A stretch of DNA of 64,000 nt, taken from positions 124,001 through 188,000 of the forward strand of contig NC_014375.1 of assembly GCF_000144605.1 (NCBI RefSeq), given 5' to 3'. Made by a program: the position numbers and the translations under genes. The notes under the pieces are model-generated. The model worked only from the letters and a program-made list of their open reading frames with translations, was not told the DNA's origin and made no database searches. Within the stretch, counting starts at the first letter, position 1, and every line of letters begins with the position of its first letter. Of the stretch, positions 9,063 to 16,895 are shown in pieces. Source of the stretch: Brevundimonas subvibrioides ATCC 15264 (GTDB lineage: Bacteria; Pseudomonadota; Alphaproteobacteria; Caulobacterales; Caulobacteraceae).

Positions 9063-10418
9063 CTAGTTGCCGTACGCCACCGGCATGCCGCCGTTGACCC
9101 GTCCGCCCGCGCGATAGCGGTCGCGCAGCAGCATCTGGCGGCTGGTCAGGGACTGTTCCTGGCCGTTGATGAACTCGGCGGTGACCAGGGACAGGGGCTC
9201 CAGCGGGTCGCCGGACCAGACCACCACGTCGGCGGCGGCCCCGGCGCGCAGCTCGCCGAACTGTCCGCCCATGCCGAAGATGCGGGCCGGGTTGACGGTC
9301 AGGGCCGCGATCGCCGCCTCGAACGGCAGGCCGTGCGAGACCGCGTTTCCGGCGTTGTAGCGGGCCTCGCGGGCCCGGTGGACGCCATTGCCCTTGATGG
9401 CGATGACCACGCCCGCCGCGTTCAGGGCCGCGGCGTTCTCCATGCGGGAGGCGCGGGTCTCGATGCTGCCGGGCAGGTTGTCGATCGGGTTCAGCAGCAC
9501 GGGCACGCCGGCCGCCGCGATCTGGGGCGCGACCAGCCAGCCTTCGTCGGCGCCGTCGAGGATGACCTTGACCCCCTCCTCGTCGGCGAGGCGCAGGACC
9601 TGCAGGATGTCGGCCGCGCGCCGCACGGTGACGACCACCGGCATCTCGCCGTTGGCGACCGGGATCAGGGCCTCCAGATCGGCGCGGGACAGGCTGAGGT
9701 CGCGCAGGCCCGCCCGGTCGTAGGCGGCCTTGTTGCGGGCATACAGACGCACCTCGGACAGGGTCTCCCTGAACTGGACGAACTGGGCGCCGCGCGCGCC
9801 CCCGGCGATGCCGGCCCCCGCTTCGCCGAACGGGGCGACCATGGCCACGCGTGGCTTGACCAGAATGTCGGTCCCGGCGGCCAGATGGATCACCGAGGCC
9901 GTGCCCGCGAACAGGCCGGGCGTCTGGTAGCCGCCGTCGCCGGCACCCGCGAACTCGACCTCGCCATCGTCCTGGTGCAGGCCGCCGCCGCCCGAACCCG
10001 CGTGGTTCGGCATGACGATGGCCCGGGTGATGCCGCCCAGACGCGCCACCGGCAGGGTGAAGGACCAGGGATCGAGGCCGTAGCTGACGTCGAACGAGGC
10101 GGAGATGGTGTTGGCCCGGTTGGACAGGTCGTCCGACCCGTCGACGGACGAGATCTCGGACGCGCCCAGCCCGGCGTCCACGGCGACGAAGCCGGGGGCG
10201 ACGACCTTGCCGCGCGCGTCGATGATCCGGGCCCCCGACGGCGCCGCGCCGGTGCCGACGGAGACGACGCGGCCGTTCTGGATCACGACGGTGCCGTTCT
10301 CGATGATCGAGGTGCCGGTCAGGACCCGGCCGCCGGTGATGGCGGTCAGCTCCTGGGCGAGGGCGGGCATGGCCGACAGGGCGAGCGCCGTCAGCGAGAT
10401 CAGGGCGAGACGACGCAT
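9063..10418 (-). CDS. Secreted amidohydrolase-like protein lacking the HxH metal motif
   Basis: A 451-residue exported protein (signal peptide MRRLALISLTALALSAMPALA) of the amidohydrolase/imidazolonepropionase-like superfamily. The N-terminal beta strands (TAITGGRVLTGTSIIENG) and the C-terminal GAAADVVVWSGDPL are typical. The position where active members have HxH after the first strand reads VAVDAGLG, so both metal-binding histidines are missing, whereas its upstream neighbour has VHSHLG. It may be a non-catalytic partner of that protein. Start and stop overlap (TGATG), so the pair is co-translated. Confidence 0.8.
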   Translation of the reverse strand: MRRLALISLTALALSAMPALAQELTAITGGRVLTGTSIIENGTVVIQNGRVVSVGTGAAPSGARIIDARGKVVAPGFVAVDAGLGASEISSVDGSDDLSNRANTISASFDVSYGLDPWSFTLPVARLGGITRAIVMPNHAGSGGGGLHQDDGEVEFAGAGDGGYQTPGLFAGTASVIHLAAGTDILVKPRVAMVAPFGEAGAGIAGGARGAQFVQFRETLSEVRLYARNKAAYDRAGLRDLSLSRADLEALIPVANGEMPVVVTVRRAADILQVLRLADEEGVKVILDGADEGWLVAPQIAAAGVPVLLNPIDNLPGSIETRASRMENAAALNAAGVVIAIKGNGVHRAREARYNAGNAVSHGLPFEAAIAALTVNPARIFGMGGQFGELRAGAAADVVVWSGDPLEPLSLVTAEFINGQEQSLTSRQMLLRDRYRAGGRVNGGMPVAYGN

Positions 10419-11905
10419 CAGCGGGCTCCTTCGTTCACGGTGGCGGCGACCAGGCCGAAGCCGGGCTGGCCCAGTTCGAAGTCCGAGACGGGCTGATAGC
10501 GGGGATCGAACCGGTCGAAGGTCAGGGCCCCGTCGATGAAGACCTGGTCGGCGCGGGCATAGACGCTGAACGGATTGGCGCTCCAGATCACGACGTCGCC
10601 GCGCTTGCCGGGCTCCAGCGAGCCCGTCTCGTCACCGATGCCGATGGAGCGGGCGGCGTTGGAGGTGATCCAGCTGATGGCGTGGGCCTCGGTGATGTCC
10701 AGCCCGGCGGCGCGGCCGGCGGCCAGGGCCGCGGCGGCCTCCTGGTTCAGGCGCTGGGTCAGCTGGGCGTCGTCGGAGTGGATGACGGCGCAGGAGCCTT
10801 CGGGCGCATCAACGAGGGCGACGTTCGCCTCGATCCCGTCCAGGGCCTCCATCTTGAAGCCCCACCAGCCGGTCCACATGTCGGCGCAGACCCCGGCCGC
10901 GGCCAGTTGCGGAGCCAGTTTGTAGGCCTCGATGGCATGGTGGAAGGCCGTGATCCGGTAGCCGAACTCCTTGGCGATATCGAGCATCACGGCCATCTCG
11001 TCGGCGCGATAGCAGTGGTTCTGGACCATGATGGTGCCGTCCAGAACCCCGGCCAGGGTCTCGTTCTGCAGGTTGCGGGTGGGCGGCGAGCCCTCGCCCG
11101 TCTCGCGCCACTTGTCCCATTTGTCGCGATAGTCCTGGGCGGCGATGAAGGCGGCGCGGTAGCCGGCGACATTGCCCATGCCGGTGGCGGGCGACTGGTT
11201 GCGGCCGCCATAGACGCGGCTGGGGTTCTCGCCGCAGGCCATTTTCACGCCATAGGGCGCGCCCGGGAACTTCATGCCCTGCATGGTGATGGAGGGGATG
11301 TTGCGGACGGTGACCGAGCGGCCGCCGAACAGGTTGGCCGATCCGGGCAGGATCTGCAGCGTGGTGATGCCGCCCGCGCGGGCGGTGTTGAAGCCCGGAT
11401 CCTGGGGCCAGATCGAATGCTCGGCCCAGACCTGGGCGGTGTTCGGGCTGGTCGCCTCGTTGCCGTCGCTCATGCCGCTGACGCCGGGCGAGGGATAGAC
11501 GCCGAGGTGGGAGTGGACGTCGATGATGCCCGGGGTGACGAACCGGCCGCGCGCGTCGACGACGCGGTATCCGGCGGGCACCGGGGTCGAGGCCGGGCCG
11601 ACCGCCTCGACCTTGCCGTCCGAGACCAGGACCACGCCGGCCTCGATCCGCTGGTCGGTGCCGGTCAGGACCGTTCCGCCGACGATGGCGACGTTGTCGC
11701 GCGGCAACGGTTGATAGGTGGAGGGATAGGGGTCCGGGTTGGCGGCGTAGTCCAGGCCGGTGGCCAGGGTCCGCTCGCTCGAGGCCTCCGCCTCGTCCGA
11801 TCCGTCGGGGCTTGCGGCCCCGTCCCCGGTGGTGGCACAGGCCGATAGCGCCAGCGCGCAGGCGAAGACGGCGAGGCTGGGGCCCCGCAAGGCGTGACGG
11901 ATCAT
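10418..11905 (-). CDS. Amidohydrolase lipoprotein
   Basis: A 495-residue protein with a lipoprotein signal (lipobox LSAC, near residue 23) and an intact amidohydrolase fold: VDVHSHLG supplies the HxH metal site, NHCYRADE and AFHHAIEAYK further histidines, and GKRGDVVIWSANPF the C-terminal strand. It probably hydrolyses a cyclic amide or peptide substrate in the periplasm; the substrate is unknown. The ATG at 11905 is chosen because AGGGGAG lies 7 bases upstream; the frame extends 24 codons further without such a site. The gene is directly upstream of a second family member that lacks the metal motif. Confidence 0.87.
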   Translation of the reverse strand: MIRHALRGPSLAVFACALALSACATTGDGAASPDGSDEAEASSERTLATGLDYAANPDPYPSTYQPLPRDNVAIVGGTVLTGTDQRIEAGVVLVSDGKVEAVGPASTPVPAGYRVVDARGRFVTPGIIDVHSHLGVYPSPGVSGMSDGNEATSPNTAQVWAEHSIWPQDPGFNTARAGGITTLQILPGSANLFGGRSVTVRNIPSITMQGMKFPGAPYGVKMACGENPSRVYGGRNQSPATGMGNVAGYRAAFIAAQDYRDKWDKWRETGEGSPPTRNLQNETLAGVLDGTIMVQNHCYRADEMAVMLDIAKEFGYRITAFHHAIEAYKLAPQLAAAGVCADMWTGWWGFKMEALDGIEANVALVDAPEGSCAVIHSDDAQLTQRLNQEAAAALAAGRAAGLDITEAHAISWITSNAARSIGIGDETGSLEPGKRGDVVIWSANPFSVYARADQVFIDGALTFDRFDPRYQPVSDFELGQPGFGLVAATVNEGAR

Positions 11906-11988
11906 GGAACGCTCCCCTGTGATGCCGACGGCACCGAACGAGGGAGGATTACAAAGGCCTACGGCGTCGTCCGTCAAAGGCGGAAATG

Positions 11989-12267
11989 TTACAGATCGGT
12001 AAGACGGGCCCGCAGCCCCGCGTCGTCCAGGCCTTCGACCTCGATCATCTTCAGCCGCGACTGTCCGCCGCGCGCAAGGGATACGGTCGAGCGGGGCACG
12101 CCGAGGGCCTTCGCCAGCAGCAGGATCAGGGCCGCATTCGCCTCGCCCTCGACCGGGCGGGCGCGGACCCGGACCTTGAGGACGGGCCGACCCTCGGGGT
12201 CTGCATCCCAGCCGTCGATGCGGTCGGTCGAGGCCCCGGGGGTCAATCTGACGGGGAGGCGCGCCAT
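11989..12267 (-). CDS. DUF167 (YggU) family protein
   Basis: A 92-residue member of the YggU/UPF0235 family: RLTPGASTDRIDGW at the N-terminus, VRVRARPVEGEANAALI in the middle and the LARGGQSRLKMIEVEG segment are characteristic. Function unknown. It starts 7 bases after the end of the SdpI-like gene, so it may be the last gene of the SdpR/SdpI-like operon. Confidence 0.9.
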   Translation of the reverse strand: MARLPVRLTPGASTDRIDGWDADPEGRPVLKVRVRARPVEGEANAALILLLAKALGVPRSTVSLARGGQSRLKMIEVEGLDDAGLRARLTDL

Positions 12268-12274
12268 GATGGGT

Positions 12275-12649
12275 TCAAGCGGCCCGGGCCCGGCTCCGCA
12301 GCGACAGGCAGTAGCCGAAGGTGACGGCGATCCCGGCGATCACCGCGCCGCAGCCGATCATCACCGCCGTCGCGATCGGCGCGAAGAGGAAGGCTGCCGT
12401 ATAGACGAGGCCGCTGATCACCATGGACCAGGCGGCGACGCGCTGAGCTTTCCGCGCACCGGCGCCCGGGACGAAGGTCTTGGGGATGCGGTTGCCGAAC
12501 GCGACGATCATCAGGCCGGTGGCCCCCAGCACGATCCGCAGGGTGGTCTCATGGTCGATATAGCCCTGGCTGCGGGCGAAACTGGCACCCAGCGCCAGGG
12601 CGACGATGCCGCCGCCCCAGGCCAGGCTGTTGATCAGGTCCTTGTTCAT
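12275..12649 (-). CDS. SdpI-like integral membrane protein
   Basis: A 124-residue protein predicted to span the membrane four times (about residues 8-28, 36-56, 72-92 and 95-116). The segment FGNRIPK after the second helix resembles the GNxxPK motif of the SdpI immunity family. Its ATG overlaps the stop of the ArsR-family gene by four bases (ATGA), so it is translationally coupled. In Bacillus, SdpR represses sdpRI and SdpI at the membrane relieves this by sequestering SdpR. A similar arrangement is plausible here but inferred only from gene order and motif. Confidence 0.7.
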   Translation of the reverse strand: MNKDLINSLAWGGGIVALALGASFARSQGYIDHETTLRIVLGATGLMIVAFGNRIPKTFVPGAGARKAQRVAAWSMVISGLVYTAAFLFAPIATAVMIGCGAVIAGIAVTFGYCLSLRSRARAA

Positions 12650-12942
12650 TTCGCAGGCTCCTCTGGGGGCGTCGACGGCCGGGCGTCGAGACCGAACGAA
12701 TGGACGAAGCCCAGCAGGGCCTCTTCGAGCACAGACAGTTTCAGGTGATAGACGACCGTCTTTCCGGCTTTCTCGGCGTGGACCAGGTCGGCCTCTTTCA
12801 ACACCGCGAAATGCGCCGACATGGTCGGCTTCGAGACGTCGAAACGGTCGCTGATCTCGCCGGCCGTCATCGGCCCCTGGCGGAGCAGCTGAAGCACCCG
12901 GCGACGGGTCGGATCGGAAAGGGCCTTGAACACCGAGCTCAT
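12646..12942 (-). CDS. ArsR-family autorepressor, SdpR-like
   Basis: A 98-residue winged-helix regulator: MSSVFKALSDPTRRRVLQLL, then the recognition region SKPTMSAHFAVLKEADLV and the wing EKAGKTVVYHL. No metal-binding cysteine motif (CxC) is present, which fits the SdpR subgroup rather than metal sensors. The ATG at 12942 is chosen from family alignment; the longer frame adds 31 unrelated residues. A 22-base palindrome begins four bases upstream of this ATG and overlaps a plausible promoter, so autorepression is likely. The next gene is a coupled SdpI-like membrane protein. Confidence 0.85.
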   Translation of the reverse strand: MSSVFKALSDPTRRRVLQLLRQGPMTAGEISDRFDVSKPTMSAHFAVLKEADLVHAEKAGKTVVYHLKLSVLEEALLGFVHSFGLDARPSTPPEEPAK

Positions 12943-12945
12943 GAA

Positions 12946-12977
12946 TCGACAATTAGCTAAACGTCGAAATGAGTCAA
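12946..12977 (-). promoter_or_regulatory. Promoter and palindromic operator of the SdpR/SdpI-like operon
   Basis: The palindrome at 12946-12967 has outer arms TCGAC/GTCGA and an exact centre TTAGCTAA. On the minus strand TTGACT (12972-12977) is followed after 16 bases by TAATTG, which lies inside the palindrome. A transcript would start at or within a base or two of the ATG at 12942, so the mRNA may be leaderless; no Shine-Dalgarno sequence is present. Repressor binding would block the -10 region directly. Confidence 0.65.
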
Positions 12978-12997
12978 GAGGCCTGTGTGCCAGAACG

Positions 12998-13030
12998 AAA
13001 AAAGGGCGCGGACCTTGCGGTGCCGCGCCC
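12998..13030 (-). terminator. Rho-independent terminator of the etfBA operon
   Basis: On the minus strand an exact stem GGGCGCGG/CCGCGCCC with an 11-base loop is followed by six T residues. It lies 18 bases after the stop of the 45-residue ORF behind etfA, and so ends that transcript before the SdpR-like promoter. Confidence 0.85.
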
Positions 13031-13047
13031 TCCAAGATCCGGTGAAC

Positions 13048-13185
13048 TCAGCTCAGCAAGGCGATTAACGCGACACAGGCTCCGCCTGCGATGCCGACAA
13101 TCAACCAGCCCTCCCATGTGCGCGGCAGCAGTGGCCCCCCTATGCCACGCATGAACCACCGATGGCTCGGGTTGCGCCGAAGCAT
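13048..13185 (-). CDS. Small membrane protein, 45 residues, coupled to etfA
   Basis: The frame starts with an ATG four bases after the etfA stop codon and encodes MLRRNPSHRWFMRGIGG followed by a hydrophobic helix (about residues 27-44, ending ALIALLS). The basic N-terminus and single helix predict an inner-membrane protein with the N-terminus inside. Only a weak AGAG precedes the ATG, so translation probably depends on coupling to etfA. A second ATG lies at codon 12. A strong terminator follows 18 bases after the stop, so the ORF is in the etfBA transcript. I do not recognise a family. Confidence 0.5.
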   Translation of the reverse strand: MLRRNPSHRWFMRGIGGPLLPRTWEGWLIVGIAGGACVALIALLS

Positions 13186-13189
13186 CGCT

Positions 13190-14119
13190 CTAGCCCAGGG
13201 CGGACATCAGCTCCGGCACGATGGTCTTGTAGTCGCCGACGATGCCGTAGTCCGCGACCTGGAAGATCGGGGCGTCAGCGTCCTTGTTGATGGCGACGAT
13301 GACCTTGGAGTCCTTCATGCCGGCCAGGTGCTGGATGGCCCCCGAGATGCCCACGGCGATGTAGAGACCCGGGGCGACGACCTTGCCGGTCTGGCCGACC
13401 TGGTAGTCGTTGGGAGCATAGCCGGCGTCCACGGCGGCGCGCGAGGCCCCGACGGCGGCCCCCAGCCGGTCGGCCAGGGGCTCGATCACGGCATGGAACT
13501 CCTCGGCCGAGCCCAGGGCGCGACCGCCGGAGACGACGATCTTGGCGGCCCCCAGTTCGGGACGGTCGGACTTGACCAGTTCCTCGCCGACGAAGCCGGC
13601 CTTGCCCGCATCGGTGCCCGTCACGGTCTCGACGGCGGCCGAACCGCCCTCCGCGGCCGGGGTGAAGGCCGTCGCGCGCACGGTGATGACCTTCTTGCCG
13701 TCCGAGGACTGCACGGTCTCCAGCGCGTTGCCGGCGTAGATCGGACGGATGAACGTGTCGCCCGAGACGACCTCGACGATGTCCGAGATCGGGGCCACGT
13801 CCAGTTTCGCGGCGATGCGCGGCATGAAGTTCTTGCCGTCCATGGTGGCCGGCGACAGCACGGCGTCATAGTCGGCCATCAGCGGCACGACCGTGGCCGT
13901 GACGGCCTCGGCCAGGGTGTGACCCAGCTCGCCGCTCTCGGCCAGCAGGACCTTGCGGACGCCCGCGATCTGCGCGGCCGCATCGGCGACGACCTTCGAG
14001 CCCTGGCCGACGACCAGGACGTCGACGTCGGGGCTCAGCGCGAGGGCGGCGGTGACCGTCTTGTGGGTGGTGTCGCGGACGTGAGTGGCGTCGTGATCGG
14101 CGATGACGAGAACGGCCAT
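13190..14119 (-). CDS. etfA: Electron transfer flavoprotein alpha subunit
   Basis: A 309-residue EtfA/FixB that binds FAD and passes electrons from acyl-CoA and related dehydrogenases to ETF-ubiquinone oxidoreductase. The C-terminal FAD domain is clear: [65 protein letters not shown] and ADYGIVGD. It follows etfB with stop and start adjacent (TAAATG), so the subunits are made together. A 45-residue membrane protein and a terminator follow. Confidence 0.96.
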   Translation of the reverse strand: MAVLVIADHDATHVRDTTHKTVTAALALSPDVDVLVVGQGSKVVADAAAQIAGVRKVLLAESGELGHTLAEAVTATVVPLMADYDAVLSPATMDGKNFMPRIAAKLDVAPISDIVEVVSGDTFIRPIYAGNALETVQSSDGKKVITVRATAFTPAAEGGSAAVETVTGTDAGKAGFVGEELVKSDRPELGAAKIVVSGGRALGSAEEFHAVIEPLADRLGAAVGASRAAVDAGYAPNDYQVGQTGKVVAPGLYIAVGISGAIQHLAGMKDSKVIVAINKDADAPIFQVADYGIVGDYKTIVPELMSALG

Positions 14120-14884
14120 TTACAGGGCTCCCACGGTCTTGAGCTTGGACACGAGTTCGGCGGCGTCGGCGACCTTGATCCCGGCCGAGCGGACCGGCGG
14201 GGCGGTGACCTTGAGCACGGTCAGACGGTTGGCCGTGTCGACGCCGTAGTCGGCGACCGCCTTCATGGCGATCTCCTTCTTCTTGGCCTTCATGATGTTG
14301 GGCAGGGAGGCATAGCGCGGGGTGTTCAGGCGCAGGTCCACGGTGATGACGGCCGGCAGGGCCGCCGACAGGGTCTGGTTGCCGCCGTCGACCTCGCGGG
14401 TGACCTTGGCCTTGCCGTCCGCGATCTCGATCTTCGCGGCGAAGGTGGCCTGGGGCCAGTCCAGCAGGGCGGCCAGCATCTGACCCACGGCGTTGTTGTC
14501 GCCGTCGATCGACTGCTTGCCCATCAGGACCAGGTCCGGCTTCTCCTCGTCGACCACGGCCTTCAGCAGCTTGGCGACGGCCAGAGGCTCGAGGTCGGTG
14601 TCGGCCTGGATCAGGATGCCGCGGTCGGCCCCCATGGCCAGCGCCGTGCGGATGGTTTCCTGGGCCTGGGTCACGCCGATGGAGACGACCACGATCTCGG
14701 TCACGGTGCCGGCGGCGTGGTGCTCCTTGCCTTCCTTCAGACGAACCGCCTCCTCGACGGCGATTTCGTCGAACGGATTCATGCTCATCTTGACGTTGGC
14801 GAGATCGACGCCGGTCTGGTCGGCCTTGACGCGGGCCTTGACGTTATAGTCGATCACCCGTTTGACGGGGACGAGAACCTTCAT
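14120..14884 (-). CDS. etfB: Electron transfer flavoprotein beta subunit
   Basis: A 254-residue EtfB, the AMP-binding partner of Etf[17 protein letters not shown] starts the protein, [16 protein letters not shown] is the family signature, [14 protein letters not shown] contacts the nucleotide, and [28 protein letters not shown] is the recognition region for partner dehydrogenases. It is the first gene of the etfB-etfA operon, and the protein has the usual length. Confidence 0.96.
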   Translation of the reverse strand: MKVLVPVKRVIDYNVKARVKADQTGVDLANVKMSMNPFDEIAVEEAVRLKEGKEHHAAGTVTEIVVVSIGVTQAQETIRTALAMGADRGILIQADTDLEPLAVAKLLKAVVDEEKPDLVLMGKQSIDGDNNAVGQMLAALLDWPQATFAAKIEIADGKAKVTREVDGGNQTLSAALPAVITVDLRLNTPRYASLPNIMKAKKKEIAMKAVADYGVDTANRLTVLKVTAPPVRSAGIKVADAAELVSKLKTVGAL

Positions 14885-14995
14885 GTTTGCCTGTCCATAG
14901 GATCGCCGGAATGTTGGCGCAGGGAATGGAACGGGCGAACCGGCCTGTCAACGTAACGTGGCGTGATCGGGCGTCGCACCGGGATATGATTTGAG

Positions 14996-15340
14996 ATGAA
15001 CCGCTTCCTGACCGCGCGCCGCATCGGCGGACTGTTCTTCGGCCTGTTCGCCCTGCTGATGGTGGGTCTGTTCGCTGTGCAGCGGTTCTACGTCGATCCG
15101 GAAGACAAATGCATCGACAGCGGGCGCTGGTGGTACGCCGAGGGGCGCGAATGCGTTCAGCCGATCTATCTGCCCGACATCACCAAGCGGCCGGCCGGGG
15201 TCAGCCGCGCCGAGGCGTCGGCCGAACAGAACCGTGAACTGGTCGCCATCGAGGATCGCCTGAAGCTGGAGCGGGACGCGCGCGCCGCCGCCATCCTGCG
15301 CGATCGCAAGGCCTATGAGGCCAGCCTGCCCAAGACCTGA
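14996..15340 (+). CDS. Single-pass membrane protein of unknown function
   Basis: A 114-residue protein with a basic N-terminus, one membrane helix at about residues 11-28 (GGLFFGLFALLMVGLFAV), and a soluble part with two cysteines (DKCIDSG and GRECVQ) that could form a disulfide outside the cytoplasm. The C-terminal third is charged and probably helical (EDRLKLERDARAAAILRDRKA). It stands between divergent etfB and a convergent alpha/beta hydrolase. No family is recognised. Confidence 0.7.
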   Translation: MNRFLTARRIGGLFFGLFALLMVGLFAVQRFYVDPEDKCIDSGRWWYAEGRECVQPIYLPDITKRPAGVSRAEASAEQNRELVAIEDRLKLERDARAAAILRDRKAYEASLPKT

Positions 15341-15360
15341 CGCCGGATCCCGGTGTCGCG

Positions 15361-16251
15361 TCAGACCGCCGCGTCGAACAGGGCGTCGCGCACCACGTCG
15401 GCCCGGGTCATGGGAAACAGATGCCCCGTGTCGGCCACGGTCTCGACCGAGACGTGCGGCAGGCCGCGCGGGTGGGCCGGGATCTGGGTGATCGAGCCCG
15501 TGGCGGCCTTCAGGATGCGGATGGGCTTGCGATAGGTCCGCATCGCGCGCCATGGGTCGTGACCCTGGGACACGAAGTTCGAGGCCTCCCAGGCCGGGGC
15601 GCAGCTCAGGGCAAAGCCCTCGTCCGCGGCGGTCAGGCCGTCGGCCAGATAGTCGACCAGCACCGTATCCGGCCAGCCCTTGAAGGCCCCGCGCCCGCGA
15701 TAGGCGGCCAGGGCCTGTTCGCGGCTGTCGAAGACGGCGCGGCGTCGACGGGCGCTCTTCACCAGCGGAATGCGGTCGCTGAAGCGGCGCAGCAGGGGCG
15801 TGCGGAACAGCACGTTGGTCAGCCCGCCCCAGATCACCGGATCGAACAGGACCAGCTGCGACACCCGGTCGGGGCGCTCGGCGGCGGCCAGCAGGCTGGA
15901 CGTGCCGCCCATCGAATGCCCGGCCATGACCACCGGCGGGCCCGGGAAGGCGTCCAGCAGCGAGATCAGGTCGTCGCGGTGATCGTGCCAGGCGCGTCGG
16001 CCGTCCATGGCCGTCGGCAGCCGGGTCGCCCCGTGGCCGCGCAGATCGGGGGCGAGGATCCGCAACGACGAGGCCAGCGGGGCCAGGATGGAGCGATAGG
16101 TGACGGCGTTGAAGCCGTTGGCGTGGCTGAAGACAAGGTCCACCGGGCGCTTCGGATCGCCGAAGTCCAGCACCGCCATGGTTCCACCGCCCCATCGGTT
16201 ATCGATGGGAACGCTCAGGCGACGTGGCGGGAAGAGCCGGGCGGCGTCCAT
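15361..16251 (-). CDS. Alpha/beta hydrolase
   Basis: A 296-residue alpha/beta-fold hydrolase. The oxyanion-hole region is FSHANGFNAVTY, the nucleophile elbow is GHSMGG (serine near residue 113), DPVIWGG follows, and the catalytic histidine is in DTGHLFPM near the C-terminus. There is no signal peptide, so it is cytoplasmic. The substrate cannot be told from sequence; ester or lactone hydrolysis is likely. It converges on the membrane protein at 14996 and lies downstream of zur with a 47-base gap. Confidence 0.88.
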   Translation of the reverse strand: MDAARLFPPRRLSVPIDNRWGGGTMAVLDFGDPKRPVDLVFSHANGFNAVTYRSILAPLASSLRILAPDLRGHGATRLPTAMDGRRAWHDHRDDLISLLDAFPGPPVVMAGHSMGGTSSLLAAAERPDRVSQLVLFDPVIWGGLTNVLFRTPLLRRFSDRIPLVKSARRRRAVFDSREQALAAYRGRGAFKGWPDTVLVDYLADGLTAADEGFALSCAPAWEASNFVSQGHDPWRAMRTYRKPIRILKAATGSITQIPAHPRGLPHVSVETVADTGHLFPMTRADVVRDALFDAAV

Positions 16252-16298
16252 GGACAGAACCTAGGGAGTCGCAGGGCCGGACGCCAGCGAGGAAGACC

Positions 16299-16784
16299 CT
16301 ATGCGGCGACCCGGCACGCCGGGCATCGGCCGTGGCCCTCGATGGTGGTCCGTTCCAGCAGATAGCCCGACGCGGTCGCGGCCTGCTGCAGGGCCTCGCC
16401 CTGCGGCGGGGTCACCTCCTCGGTCGCGCCGCAGCAGTCGCAGATCAGGAAGGCCGCGGCATGGGCGCGGTCGCCCACCGAACAGGCCACATAGGCGCTG
16501 ATCGACGCGATCCTGTGCGCCATGCCCTGCTTTTCCAGGAACTCCAGCGCCCGATAGACGGTCGGCGGCTTGGCGGCGGTGCCGTCGGTGCCGAACCGGG
16601 CGATCAGGTCATAGGCCTTCACCGGCTCGCCCGCGTCGAGCAGCAGCTCCAGCACGCGGCGGCGCGGCGCGGTCATCCGCTCGCCTTCGGCCACGCAGCG
16701 GCTTTCGGCCAGGTCGAGGGCGCGGCCGACCTCGGTGGCCGTCAGGCCGCCCGGGGCATGGTCGTGATCGCAGGAGGAACCCAT
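16299..16784 (-). CDS. zur: Zinc uptake regulator, Fur family
   Basis: A 161-residue Fur-family repressor. An N-terminal histidine-containing tail (SSCDHDHAPGG) precedes a winged helix (MTAPRRRVLELLLDAGEPVKAYDLIARFG ... KPPTVYRALEFLEKQGMAHRI), and the C-terminal structural zinc site uses CDCC and CPAC cysteine pairs. It is divergent from a ZnuD-type receptor, with a Zur-like palindrome between them. That arrangement identifies it as the zinc sensor rather than Fur or PerR. It should repress zinc import when zinc is plentiful, and perhaps itself. Confidence 0.92.
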   Translation of the reverse strand: MGSSCDHDHAPGGLTATEVGRALDLAESRCVAEGERMTAPRRRVLELLLDAGEPVKAYDLIARFGTDGTAAKPPTVYRALEFLEKQGMAHRIASISAYVACSVGDRAHAAAFLICDCCGATEEVTPPQGEALQQAATASGYLLERTTIEGHGRCPACRVAA

Positions 16785-16829
16785 GGGCCACAGCTAGGGC
16801 GGGACGGCGACAACCGCAACCATGGCCGC

Positions 16830-16858
16830 TTGACGGAGCGTGATGTTATCTCATAACA
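16830..16858 (+). promoter_or_regulatory. Zur box overlapping the znuD promoter
   Basis: TGTTAT and ATAACA face each other across three bases at 16844-16858, close to the alphaproteobacterial Zur consensus (ATGTTATA.TATAACAT). TTGACG at 16830 is a -35 candidate for the plus-strand receptor gene, placing the palindrome over the -10 region. The site is 38 bases before the receptor ATG and 60 bases from zur, so it could control both directions. Confidence 0.75.
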
Positions 16859-16895
16859 CAAACCACGAGCCCTCCCCGCTTCCGGACCCCACGCC

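Noticed and set aside
12969..13154. Plus-strand frame MSQEACVPERKK through the etf terminator
   Set aside because: It crosses the terminator hairpin and is antisense to the better supported 45-residue frame.
14925..14960. GGAAC followed by GTAACG upstream of the membrane protein at 14996, as a stress promoter
   Set aside because: No CGTT occurs 16 or 17 bases after GGAAC; the bases there are CAAC and AACG.
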